DNA of 15,629 nucleotides from JBBRLA01 sp038231615. Its GTDB lineage: Bacteria > Myxococcota_A > Polyangia > Palsa-1104 > JAEUJZ01. Under the pieces are notes generated by a model. The model made no database searches, was not told the origin of the DNA, and worked only from the letters and a program-made list of their open reading frames with translations. The stretch covers positions 1 through 15,629 of the forward strand of contig JBBRLA010000125.1 in the NCBI GenBank assembly GCA_038231615.1. The letters are read 5' to 3'. The stretch's first letter is position 1, and each line of letters starts with the position of its first letter. The position numbers and the translations under genes were made by a program. This document shows, in pieces, positions 7,220 to 14,209 of this stretch.

Positions 7220-8239
7220 TTACCCCGCGTGCCCTTGTCCAAGATAAGCCTCCAGGTTGCGAGCGATGCGCCCCAGCGGCGACCCCGGCACAAGGCGAAA
7301 CGCCTCGCCGGTCAAAAGCTCGAAGGCCTTTATGTAACGCTGGGCCGCCTCGACACGCACCGCATCCGAGAGCGGTGGCGGCGCACCCGACCCCGCGTAG
7401 CCCAGCGATGTCAGGTGGCGGCGCACGTATTCCTTGTCCAGCGAGCGCGGCTCTTCCCCGGAAGCCAGCCGCTCCGGGTAGTCCTCGGCGTACCAGTAGC
7501 GCGACGAATCGGGGGTATGGATCTCATCGATGAAAAGGATCTCCCCCTGGCCGTCAGGCGACATCGCCCGTCCCAGCTCGTACTTGGTATCCGCCAGAAT
7601 TAGCCCCCGCCGCCGGGCGTGGGCCTGCCCGAAAGCGAACATCCGCGCGCACAGATCCGTCAGCACCGCCAGGTCTGCCTCCGACACCAGCCCCCGGCGC
7701 ACCAGTTCGTCCCCCGAGACCGACTGATCATGACCGTCGGGGCCGCCGTGCTCCGCCTTGGTCGATGGGGTCAGGATCGGCGCCGGCAGCGGCTCGTTCT
7801 TCTTCATTCCCTCGGGCAGGCGGTGGCCGCAGAAGCTCCGCCGGCCCAGGCTGTAGGCGTGCCAGATGCTCGTCGAGGTCACCCCCGTCAGGTAAGCCCG
7901 CATCACCATCTCCGCAGGCACCGGGACGCACTCCCGGGCCACGCTGACGTTGGGGTCCGGCACCGCCAAAAGGTGATGCGGCGCCACCCCCCGCGCCTGC
8001 TCGAAGAAGAACGCCGAGAGCTGGTTCAGCACCTGCCCCTTGAAGGGAATCGTCCCCAGCACCTCGTCGAACGCCGAGATCCGATCCGTCGTCACCAGCA
8101 CCCGCCGGCCATCCAAAAGGACATAGCAGTCGCGCACCTTGCCCGGGTAGTGCCGTGCCACCCCGGGCAGGTGCAGGTCCGTCTGGGCCAGGGTGCTGCT
8201 GAGTTGCGCCGAAAGCGCCTGTGGGTCCACCCAACTCAT
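7220..8239 (-). CDS. purC: Phosphoribosylaminoimidazole-succinocarboxamide synthase (SAICAR synthetase)
   Basis: PurC (339 residues) joins CAIR and aspartate using ATP to give SAICAR. Visible signatures are YPGKVRDCYVLLDGRRVLVTTDRISAFD (the ATP-binding N-terminal sheet, residues 31-58 in two blocks), the catalytic region with LILADTKYELG, and LFIDEIHTPDSSRYW. The frame stays open almost 280 bases upstream, but ATG 8239 is the right start: it overlaps the purB stop as ATGA, and the family N-terminus begins about 25 residues later. The protein is of the longer, yeast-like length class rather than the roughly 240-residue E. coli type. PurB acts immediately after PurC in the pathway, so the coupled purB-purC order makes functional sense. 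Confidence 0.97.
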   Translation of the reverse strand: MSWVDPQALSAQLSSTLAQTDLHLPGVARHYPGKVRDCYVLLDGRRVLVTTDRISAFDEVLGTIPFKGQVLNQLSAFFFEQARGVAPHHLLAVPDPNVSVARECVPVPAEMVMRAYLTGVTSTSIWHAYSLGRRSFCGHRLPEGMKKNEPLPAPILTPSTKAEHGGPDGHDQSVSGDELVRRGLVSEADLAVLTDLCARMFAFGQAHARRRGLILADTKYELGRAMSPDGQGEILFIDEIHTPDSSRYWYAEDYPERLASGEEPRSLDKEYVRRHLTSLGYAGSGAPPPLSDAVRVEAAQRYIKAFELLTGEAFRLVPGSPLGRIARNLEAYLGQGHAG

Positions 8240-9597
8240 CTCCCGTCTCGCGCCGAGCCCATCGGCAACTCCGGCCCGAAGGTGCGCGCGAAGATAGCGT
8301 CCACGTGGCGCAGGTGATGGTCCAGATCGAAGCACCCGTCGATGTCCTGTGCAGAAAGCCGGGTGCTGACCTCCGCGTCGCCGCGCAGCCGGTCGCGGAA
8401 CGTCGGTCCCGCCGGCGAAGAGAGCGTCAAAAGGGCACTGCGCTGCACCCATTCGTACGCCACCTGCCGCGGCAGCCCCGTCGCCACCAGCGCCAGCATC
8501 ACCTTTTCCGAAAAGCACAGGCCCTGGGTCAACTCCAGGTTTTTCCGCATGCGTTCGGGCTTTATGACCAGCCCTTCCACCAGGCCGGCGGCCCGCTGCA
8601 CCATGAAGTCCGAAAGGGTGGTGATGTTCGGGGCGATGATCCGCTCCACCGAGGAATGCGAGATGTCCCGCTCATGCCACAGGGCGATGTTCTCCAGCGC
8701 CGCCGAGGCTTCCGCCCGCAGGAGCCGCGACAGGCCGCACAGGTTCTCCGACAGGATCGGGTTCTTCTTGTGGGGCATCGCCGACGAGCCCTTTTGCTTT
8801 TTGCCAAAAGCCTCCTCGGCTTCGCCGATCTCGGTGCGCTGCCAGTGGCGAACGGTGAGGGCCAGGCGCTCGATGGCCGCCGCCAGCATCGCCAACGAAA
8901 GGAACAGGTCGGCGTGCCGGTCCCGCGCCACCACCTGGGTGGCCACCGTCTCGGGAAAAAGGCCCAGGGCCGAAAGGGCCTGCTCCTCGATCTCGGGCGA
9001 GGTGCAGCCGCTGCCGTAGACCCCCACCGCGCCGGCCAGCTTGCCCACGGAGATGCCGATCCGCGCCGCCTCGATGCGCCGCGCCGCCCGGTCAATTTCG
9101 GCGAAGCTGCCGGCGAAGACCAGCCCGGCGGTGATCGGCTCGGCGTGGATGCCATGGGACCGGCCGATCATCACCGTGTGCCGGTGCGCCATCGCCTGCC
9201 GACGCAGCGCGGGCAAGAGCCGGTCGCGCACCCCGTCGAGCACGAAGGTCGCGGCGTCGCGCAAAAGGATCGCCAGCGATGTGTCCAGCACATCCGACGA
9301 GGTCAGCCCCAGGTGCAAAAACCGCGCCTCCGGGCCCAGGCGCTCCTCGACGTGGGCCAGAAAGGCGACGACGTCGTGCTGCGTCTCGGCTTCCAGTTCC
9401 AGAATGCGCGCGACCGACAGCGGCCCGGCCTCGGCGGCCCGCTGCCGCAGCCGTGCCGCCGTCCCCGGCGGGATTGGCCCCCCGGGGACCGTTTCCATAG
9501 CGGCGCAGGCGCAAAGTTCGACCTCCAGCCACAAGGCATAGCGGTGTTCGTCGCCAAAGTGGGCGGACAGGACCGGGCGTGCGTAGCGGGCGATCAC
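8236..9597 (-). CDS. purB: Adenylosuccinate lyase
   Basis: PurB (453 residues) removes fumarate from SAICAR to give AICAR, and from adenylosuccinate to give AMP. It belongs to the fumarase/aspartase superfamily, active as a homotetramer. Visible features are the N-terminus YARPVLSAHFGDEHRYALWLEVE, LGLTSSDVLDT (97-107), GRSHGIHAEP (145-154, with catalytic His148) and the superfamily signature GSSAMPHKKNP (270-280), whose flexible-loop Ser is catalytic. The start is GTG 9597: it gives exactly the family's usual first residues. No strong Shine-Dalgarno is seen, and an ATG slightly upstream (9613) is in a different, non-coding frame. It follows the beta-barrel gene by 37 bases and overlaps purC. 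Confidence 0.97.
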   Translation of the reverse strand: MIARYARPVLSAHFGDEHRYALWLEVELCACAAMETVPGGPIPPGTAARLRQRAAEAGPLSVARILELEAETQHDVVAFLAHVEERLGPEARFLHLGLTSSDVLDTSLAILLRDAATFVLDGVRDRLLPALRRQAMAHRHTVMIGRSHGIHAEPITAGLVFAGSFAEIDRAARRIEAARIGISVGKLAGAVGVYGSGCTSPEIEEQALSALGLFPETVATQVVARDRHADLFLSLAMLAAAIERLALTVRHWQRTEIGEAEEAFGKKQKGSSAMPHKKNPILSENLCGLSRLLRAEASAALENIALWHERDISHSSVERIIAPNITTLSDFMVQRAAGLVEGLVIKPERMRKNLELTQGLCFSEKVMLALVATGLPRQVAYEWVQRSALLTLSSPAGPTFRDRLRGDAEVSTRLSAQDIDGCFDLDHHLRHVDAIFARTFGPELPMGSARDGR

Positions 9598-9634
9598 GGC
9601 GGGTTTTTACCATAATTCCGGGTCCGGGGCCTGC

Positions 9635-10426
9635 TCAGCGCGCCGCCACATGCCACAGAGAGTAGTCCATGGTCATCCCGAAAAGGAAGGTCCACTCCGG
9701 CGCCCCGGCGGAGAGACCGTGTCGGGCCGCCAGGTCGAAGCTCAGCGGCACGTGGGGCACTTTCTCCACCAGCCCGAAGAGGATCGACGCCACCGAGGGG
9801 TGGGGGCCGTAATTGACCTCGCCGCTGGCCTCGACGACCGGGCTCAGGCCGTAGCGCAGGTGGACTTCGAGGACCGCCCCGGCGATGACCCGGGGGCGAT
9901 CTTCGTAATGGAAGCCGAGATTCAGGTGGGCCAGGACCGGTCCGATCCACATTGAACCGGCGATGCGGGTGCTGGCGCCGAAGCGAGCGTCGGGGCTGAA
10001 GAAGTCGGCCCCGGCCTGCACGGCCACCGAGGGGCGGAACCATTCGGCGTTCTGAAGCGCCCCGGGGACGATGGCCCACTTGGCATAGATGCCGAAATTG
10101 CCCGCGGAGTAGGTGCCGTCCCAGGGGAGCTTTTCCCCGGCCACGCTCAGGCGATAGACCCCGTGCAGGCCGATCTCGACGCGGTCGAAGAGGCCCAGGC
10201 GCACTACGACCCGGGGCATGGCAAGGGCGATGAGGTCCTGCTGAAGCTGGGTCTCCAGGATACCCCACTCGATGCGAGTCTTGCCGGGCTCCATGACGCC
10301 GCCGTCCACGGACTCGAAGGGACGGAGGGCCATGACGAAGGGAAGGAGAATAGCGAGAATGAGCGCAGGGACCCGCGGATCTATCGGCCGATTAGCAGCC
10401 GCGGGGAAAACGGGCATGACTGACAT
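9635..10426 (-). CDS. Probable outer-membrane beta-barrel protein, function unknown
   Basis: This 263-residue protein matches no named family that I can assert. The N-terminus has a hydrophobic stretch PALILAILLPFVMA (about 20-34), likely a signal peptide cleaved after VMA. The rest alternates short amphipathic strands with aromatic ends: RVEIGLHGVYRL, NFGIYAKWAIV, SVAVQAGADFF, VLAHLNLGFHYE, AGAVLEVHLRYGL, VEASGEVNY, and a terminal strand-rich segment FLFGMTMDYSLW. This pattern fits a small 8- to 12-strand barrel of the kind annotated as a putative outer-membrane transporter or MetA-like phenol-degradation protein; the assignment is inference. ATG 10426 has no clear RBS, and ATG 10417 is an alternative. 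It sits between dapF (43 bases) and purB (37 bases) and so is probably co-transcribed with them. Confidence 0.75.
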   Translation of the reverse strand: MSVMPVFPAAANRPIDPRVPALILAILLPFVMALRPFESVDGGVMEPGKTRIEWGILETQLQQDLIALAMPRVVVRLGLFDRVEIGLHGVYRLSVAGEKLPWDGTYSAGNFGIYAKWAIVPGALQNAEWFRPSVAVQAGADFFSPDARFGASTRIAGSMWIGPVLAHLNLGFHYEDRPRVIAGAVLEVHLRYGLSPVVEASGEVNYGPHPSVASILFGLVEKVPHVPLSFDLAARHGLSAGAPEWTFLFGMTMDYSLWHVAAR

Positions 10427-10469
10427 GCGCGAGACATCGGCGGGAGCGGGAGATGGCTTGAGAAGTGCT

Positions 10470-11426
10470 TTAGAGGGAAACGGCAGGGAAGCGGGAGAGG
10501 TCCAACTGGCCCCGGAAGACTTCCCGTGCGGGGCCGGTCATCAGGATGTTGGCGAAGTCCGTGGTGACGCGGATGCTGAGGGGGCCGCCGGGAAGACGGA
10601 CTTCGATGGGCTGGTCGAGTGGGAAGAAGCCGAGGCGACAAGCGGCGGCGGCAGTGGCGCAGGCCCCGGTGCCGCAGGCCAGGGTGATGCCGCAGCCTCG
10701 TTCCCAGACGACGAGATCGATCGCGAAGGGCGAAGCGCCGCGGTGATCGATCGCGAAGGGCGAAGCGCCGCGGTGATCGATCGCGAAGGGCGAAACGCCG
10801 CCGTGAATGCGGGCGAACTCGACGTTGGTGCGGTGGGGGAAGCGGGGATGGGTCTCGATCAGGGGGCCGTAGTGGGCGGCGAGGTGGCGGAGGGAAGGAG
10901 CTGGATTGGCCGGGTCGTCTGGGGGAAAAAAGATGACGGCGTGGGGGTTACCCAGAGAGACGGAGGTGATGGGGAAGGTGCGATCTTCGAGGGTCACGGG
11001 ATCATCAGGGGGGCCTGAGAGGGGGTCCGTGAAGGTGGGTGCGCCCATGGTGATCTCCACGGCGGTGGGGTCGCCGTGGGGGTCCAGGATGGGAGTGCAA
11101 GTGAGGACGCCGGCGCCAGTTTCGAGTTCCAGGGGAGCGGGGCGCGGGGCGGGGTCATGATCCCAGAGGTAGCGGGCCATGCAGCGCAGGCCGTTGCCGC
11201 ACATCTCGGCTTCGCTGCCGTCGGCGTTCAGCACCTGCATGCGGGCGAATGCGCGGGTGCTGGGGAGAATGACCAGAATGCCGTCGGCGCCCACGCCGAA
11301 ATGACGATCGCAGAGGAGAGGGGCCAATCCTGCAAGGTCCCGGGAGACCGGGGAGTCATGGCGGAAATCGACCACGAGGAAGTCATTTCCCAGACCGTGC
11401 ATCTTGACGAAAGAAAGAAGAGACAT
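10470..11426 (-). CDS. dapF: Diaminopimelate epimerase with an in-frame repeat insertion
   Basis: DapF (318 residues) converts LL- to meso-diaminopimelate for lysine and peptidoglycan synthesis, without a cofactor, using two cysteines. Both are present: Cys76 in ADGSEAEMCGNGLRCMARYL and Cys251 in LACGTGACATAA. The N-terminus FVKMHGLGNDFLVVDF is diagnostic and fixes ATG 11426, although the RBS is weak. DapF is normally about 270-290 residues. The excess comes from residues 208-238, where SPFAIDHRGA is repeated between the strand NVEFARI and VVWERGCG. This inserts about 20 residues in a loop shortly before the second catalytic Cys. All catalytic motifs are intact and the frame is preserved, so the enzyme is probably functional. 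It begins a probable dapF-barrel-purBCSQ transcript. Confidence 0.96.
   Translation of the reverse strand: MSLLSFVKMHGLGNDFLVVDFRHDSPVSRDLAGLAPLLCDRHFGVGADGILVILPSTRAFARMQVLNADGSEAEMCGNGLRCMARYLWDHDPAPRPAPLELETGAGVLTCTPILDPHGDPTAVEITMGAPTFTDPLSGPPDDPVTLEDRTFPITSVSLGNPHAVIFFPPDDPANPAPSLRHLAAHYGPLIETHPRFPHRTNVEFARIHGGVSPFAIDHRGASPFAIDHRGASPFAIDLVVWERGCGITLACGTGACATAAAACRLGFFPLDQPIEVRLPGGPLSIRVTTDFANILMTGPAREVFRGQLDLSRFPAVSL
10715..10804 (+). repeat. Three tandem 30-bp repeats inside dapF
   Basis: The unit begins GATCGATCGCGAAGGGCGAA and ends GCGCCGCGGT on the plus strand (10 codons). Copies at 10715-10744 and 10745-10774 are identical; the third, 10775-10804, differs at two positions (10794 and 10802). 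On the coding (minus) strand it encodes SPFAIDHRGA. Each unit contains the short inverted repeat GGCG-AAG-CGCC (disrupted in the third copy) and the palindrome CGATCG. Perfect identity of two copies implies recent expansion. Confidence 0.95.
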
Positions 11427-11655
11427 AGCAAGAAAAGGCCTTTTACTTTAACTAATAAGTAGCTTTTCAAGCACTCTGGCCCGACCGGGCCGGAGTGCTG
11501 AAAGGCGGGGACTGGCCAGGCCAGGCAGGGGGCGACTGCCACGAAGGGGCCCTTGGAGGGAAGCCCAAGCCGCCAAGGCGAGGGCTTCTCGACGGGCCAC
11601 GAGGGGCAGTCCCCCCTGCCGCCAGCCGGCCATCGTCCCGAAGCCCGGATTGCAA
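11427..11655. other. Structured intergenic region between secG and dapF
   Basis: No gene is supported in these 229 bases. They contain nested inverted repeats. The outer arms are GGCAGGGGGCGACTGCC (11524-11540) and GGCAGTCCCCCCTGCC (11605-11620), complementary apart from one bulge. Between them is GAAGCCC/GGGCTTC (11560-11566 with 11582-11588) plus the small AAGG/CCTT stem (11544-11554). The drawing is branched, like a three-way junction. A second strong hairpin (11463-11504) follows towards dapF. The last 35 bases before dapF are AT-rich, with TTGAAA (11470-11465) 17 bases from a poor AGTAAA (11447-11442) as a weak promoter candidate, and a palindrome AAAAGGCCTTTT. I searched for the tRNA-Leu often found beside secG and saw none. 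Confidence 0.6.
11463..11504 (-). terminator. Long hairpin after the gap-pgk-tpiA-secG operon
   Basis: A stem of about 18 pairs with a GACC tetraloop (11483-11486): GGCCC/GGGCC, one mismatch, CACTC/GAGTG continuing through GC, then an outer TTTCA/TGAAA extension around one bulged A (11470). It stands between secG and dapF, both read leftwards, and is the strongest terminator candidate there. Neither side has a clear U-run after the stem, so it may instead act with Rho or as a 5' leader structure of the dapF transcript. Confidence 0.45.
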
Positions 11656-12201
11656 CTAGGGTGCTGGCGCAGCAGCCGGCCTTTTCTGTGCAGGAGCCGC
11701 AGGCGCCTTTTCAGCAGGCGCAGAAGGAGCCGCCGCAGGCGCAGCCTTCTCGACAGCAGAAGCCGCCCCAACAGGCACCTCCCCACCTTCTCCCCCCGCA
11801 GCCGGCGCCCCGTCAGAAGCCGGCACCGGCACGACAGCCGCAGCCTTCGCCGCCTCGCTCTTGGCGGTCTTCTCCACCTCCGCCTTCAGCGCCTCCTGCG
11901 CCTTCTTCTTCTGCTCCACCTCCGCCGTCTTCTTCTTCGCCAGCGTGGCCTTCTGCAGCTTCGCCGAATCCGACTGGCTGTTGATGTACGACAGCGACAT
12001 CGACGTCAGCATGAAGATGATCGCCATCGCCGTCGTCACCCGTTCCAGGAACGACCCCGCCCCACGCCCCCCGAAGACCTGCTGGCTGGTGGAACTTCCG
12101 AACGTAGCGCCCATCCCCCCGCCCTTCCCCGCCTGCAGCAGAATCACCAGCATCAGGAACAGACAGACAAGCACGTGGACGGTATAGAGCAGATAGATCA
12201 T
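11656..12201 (-). CDS. secG: Preprotein translocase subunit SecG with long C-terminal tail
   Basis: SecG is the non-essential third subunit of the SecYEG channel that exports unfolded proteins across the inner membrane. Residues 1-75 are a complete SecG: first membrane helix YLLYTVHVLVCLFLMLVILLQ, the conserved cytoplasmic loop AGKGGGMGATFGSSTSQQVFGGRGAGSFLER (two blocks, about 24-54), then a second helix MAIIFMLTSMSLSYI. Typical SecG ends after 70-110 residues. Here about 105 extra residues follow, low in complexity and rich in Ala, Lys, Glu and Pro, with a predicted helical charged section (LAKKKTAEVEQKKKAQEALK) and then Ala/Pro-rich sequence. The ATG overlaps the tpiA stop as ATGA. Linkage of secG to tpiA is common in bacteria. 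Confidence 0.95.
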   Translation of the reverse strand: MIYLLYTVHVLVCLFLMLVILLQAGKGGGMGATFGSSTSQQVFGGRGAGSFLERVTTAMAIIFMLTSMSLSYINSQSDSAKLQKATLAKKKTAEVEQKKKAQEALKAEVEKTAKSEAAKAAAVVPVPASDGAPAAGGEGGEVPVGAASAVEKAAPAAAPSAPAEKAPAAPAQKRPAAAPAP

Positions 12202-12977
12202 GACCCTGCAACCTCTTGATATCGAACGATGTTCAAGAACTCTTCCGCCTTCAAAGACGCTCCGCCGACCAAGGCCCCATCGATGTCCGGCTGGACCATC
12301 AGGCCCGCGATGTTGTCCGCTTTTACCGAACCACCGTACTGGATCCTGACTCTTTCCGCCACTTCACCAAAATGCTCCCGCAGGTGCTGCCGGATGTACC
12401 CGTGCGCCTCCTGCGCTTGCTCCGGTGTCGCCACCCGCCCCGTCCCGATGGCCCATATCGGCTCATACGCCAGCACCGTCTCCGCCAGCATCTCCTCAGA
12501 AAACCCCAGAAGCCCCCCCATCATCTGCGCCGCCAGCCGCGAAAACATCATCCCATCGTCCCGCTCTCGCGCCGTCTCCCCGATGCACACGATCGGCCGC
12601 ATCCCCGCCGCGATCACCGCCTTCGCCTTGCGGTTCACCGTCTCGTCCACCTCCCCGAAGTGCTGCCGCCGCTCAGAGTGCCCGACGATCACGTACCGGC
12701 ACCCTACGTCCGCCAGCAGGTACGCCGACACCTCCCCCGTGAACGCCCCCTGCGACTCCCAGAAGCAGTCCTGCGCCGCCAGCCGCACCTGAGATCCGAA
12801 AAGCCGCCCCGCCACCGGGTGCAGCGCGGTGAACACCGGCGCCAGCACCACCTCGATGTCATTCCGGTGCACCGTCGGCCCCACCGCGTTCTTCACCGCA
12901 GTCGCCAGTTCCAGCGACTCCGCGATGGTGCGATGCAGCTTCCAGTTGCCGCAGAAGATGGGGCGCCGCAGCCTCAC
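12198..12977 (-). CDS. tpiA: Triose-phosphate isomerase
   Basis: TpiA (259 residues) interconverts dihydroxyacetone phosphate and glyceraldehyde 3-phosphate. The catalytic set is complete: Lys13 in CGNWKLH, His100 in VIVGHSERR and Glu172 in LAYEPIWAIGTG. The phosphate-binding loop IQYGGSV and the C-terminal DGALVGGASLKAEEF are also present. The reading frame is open some 530 bases further upstream across pgk, but GTG 12977 is clearly the start: it overlaps the pgk stop as GTGA, and the family motif begins five codons later (VRLRRPIFCGNWK). Translation is thus coupled at both ends, to pgk and secG. Confidence 0.97.
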   Translation of the reverse strand: MRLRRPIFCGNWKLHRTIAESLELATAVKNAVGPTVHRNDIEVVLAPVFTALHPVAGRLFGSQVRLAAQDCFWESQGAFTGEVSAYLLADVGCRYVIVGHSERRQHFGEVDETVNRKAKAVIAAGMRPIVCIGETARERDDGMMFSRLAAQMMGGLLGFSEEMLAETVLAYEPIWAIGTGRVATPEQAQEAHGYIRQHLREHFGEVAERVRIQYGGSVKADNIAGLMVQPDIDGALVGGASLKAEEFLNIVRYQEVAGS

Positions 12978-14200
12978 GCCGGGTCCCCCGGCAGCGCCGT
13001 CGATGCGCGATACACCGCGGAAAGCGCCGCGATCCCCGGCAAGGTCTTCCCCTCGATGAACTCCAGCGACGCCCCGCCCCCGGTGGAGATGTGCGTGATC
13101 CGCCCCGCCACCCCCGCTTCGTTGATCGCCGCCACCGAATCGCCGCCGCCCACCACCGTCAGACCCGGGCACGCCGCCACCGCCTTGGCCACCTCCATCG
13201 TCCCCGAGGCGAACGGGCGCTTCTCGAAGGCCCCCATCGGGCCGTTCCAGAACACCGTCCGCGCCCCGGCGATCTTCTCGGAGAAGATCCGCACCGTCTC
13301 CGGCCCGATGTCCAGCGCCGAAAGATGCGCCGGCACTTGCCGCGCCGACACCACCTCCGTGACGCTCGAGGAAAGCCCCGCCGCCACCACCACGTCCACC
13401 GGCAAGATCACCTCCCCGCGGCTCGACGACACCCCCTTCAGGAAGTTCCGCGCCACCGTCATCTTGTCTTCCTGCACCACCGACGTTCCCACGTCCGCCC
13501 CGCCGCACTTCAGGAACGTATTGGCCATCGCCCCGCCGATGAGGAAGGTGTCCACCACCCCCGCCAGGTGTTCCAGCACCCCGATCTTGTCCGACACCTT
13601 CGCCCCGCCCAGGATCGCCACGTAGGGCCGCTCCACCCGGTCGAGCAGCTTGCTCAAGAACTCGATCTCCCGCAACAGCAAAAAACCCGCCCCTCGGTGC
13701 TGCAAGAAGCGGATCATCCCGACGGTGGAAGCATGCGCCCGGTGGGCCGTGCCAAAGGCATCGTTGACGTATACCTCGGCATACCCAGCCAGCGCCCTGG
13801 CGAAGTGCTCGTCGTTCTTCTCCTCGCCGGGGTCGAAGCGCAGGTTCTCCAGCAGCACCACCTCCCCATCGCGCAGGTCGGTCACCACTTTGCGCGCCCC
13901 ATCGCCCACCGGCTCATCGGTGAAGCGCACCTCCTTCACCAGCGGCGCCAAAAGCTCCGCCAGCTTCACCCCCACCGGCTCCAGCGACAACCCCGCAGTG
14001 TTCCCCGGCTTGGGCCGCCCCAGGTGCGACGCCAGGATCACCTTGGCCCCGCGCTTCACCAGGTGCTCGATCGTCGGCAGCGACGCGCGAATGCGAGAGT
14101 CGTCGGCGACTCCCCCGGCAGGCGTCAGCGGCACGTTGAAGTCCACCCGCACAAAGACCCGCTTGCCCTCGACGGGGAGTTCGGCGACCGAGAGGATCAT
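12974..14200 (-). CDS. pgk: Phosphoglycerate kinase
   Basis: Pgk (408 residues) transfers phosphate from 1,3-bisphosphoglycerate to ADP, the first ATP-yielding step of glycolysis. The N-terminal domain has VRVDFNVPL (17-25), DSRIRASLPTIEHL and VILASHLGRPKP, the substrate-binding signatures. The hinge and nucleotide side show ILGGAKVSDKIGVLEHL, FWNGPMGAFEKRPF, and the C-terminal GGGDSVAAIN plus STGGGASLEFIEGKTLPG. The length is normal. It starts nine bases after the gap stop codon and overlaps tpiA by GTGA. Long reading frames on the opposite strand here are GC-skew shadows. Confidence 0.98.
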   Translation of the reverse strand: MILSVAELPVEGKRVFVRVDFNVPLTPAGGVADDSRIRASLPTIEHLVKRGAKVILASHLGRPKPGNTAGLSLEPVGVKLAELLAPLVKEVRFTDEPVGDGARKVVTDLRDGEVVLLENLRFDPGEEKNDEHFARALAGYAEVYVNDAFGTAHRAHASTVGMIRFLQHRGAGFLLLREIEFLSKLLDRVERPYVAILGGAKVSDKIGVLEHLAGVVDTFLIGGAMANTFLKCGGADVGTSVVQEDKMTVARNFLKGVSSSRGEVILPVDVVVAAGLSSSVTEVVSARQVPAHLSALDIGPETVRIFSEKIAGARTVFWNGPMGAFEKRPFASGTMEVAKAVAACPGLTVVGGGDSVAAINEAGVAGRITHISTGGGASLEFIEGKTLPGIAALSAVYRASTALPGDPA

Positions 14201-14209
14201 GCCCGCACC

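Noticed and set aside
8221..9615. 464-codon plus-strand frame opposite purB
   Set aside because: Composition is typical of an antisense shadow (Arg, Gln, His, Gly); purB is unambiguous on the other strand.
10715..10804. CRISPR array
   Set aside because: The 30-base units are directly adjacent with no spacers, stay in frame and lie inside dapF.
11505..11650. tRNA-Leu downstream of secG
   Set aside because: That linkage is common in other bacteria, but I find no GTTCGA T-arm, acceptor stem or 5' tRNA-Leu consensus here.
11448..11786. 112-codon minus-strand frame overlapping the end of secG and the intergenic region
   Set aside because: It begins inside the Ala/Pro-coding tail of secG in another frame, giving a Leu/Arg repeat, and has no RBS; the inverted repeats explain the downstream part better.
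12216..13625. 469-codon plus-strand frame opposite tpiA and pgk
   Set aside because: Low-complexity Arg/Pro/His translation without motifs; shadow of two well-identified genes.
14090..14113. GAGTCG-TCGG-CGACTC inverted repeat inside pgk, similar to the intergenic hairpins
   Set aside because: It encodes the conserved Pgk segment GVADDSRIRA; the protein constraint explains it.
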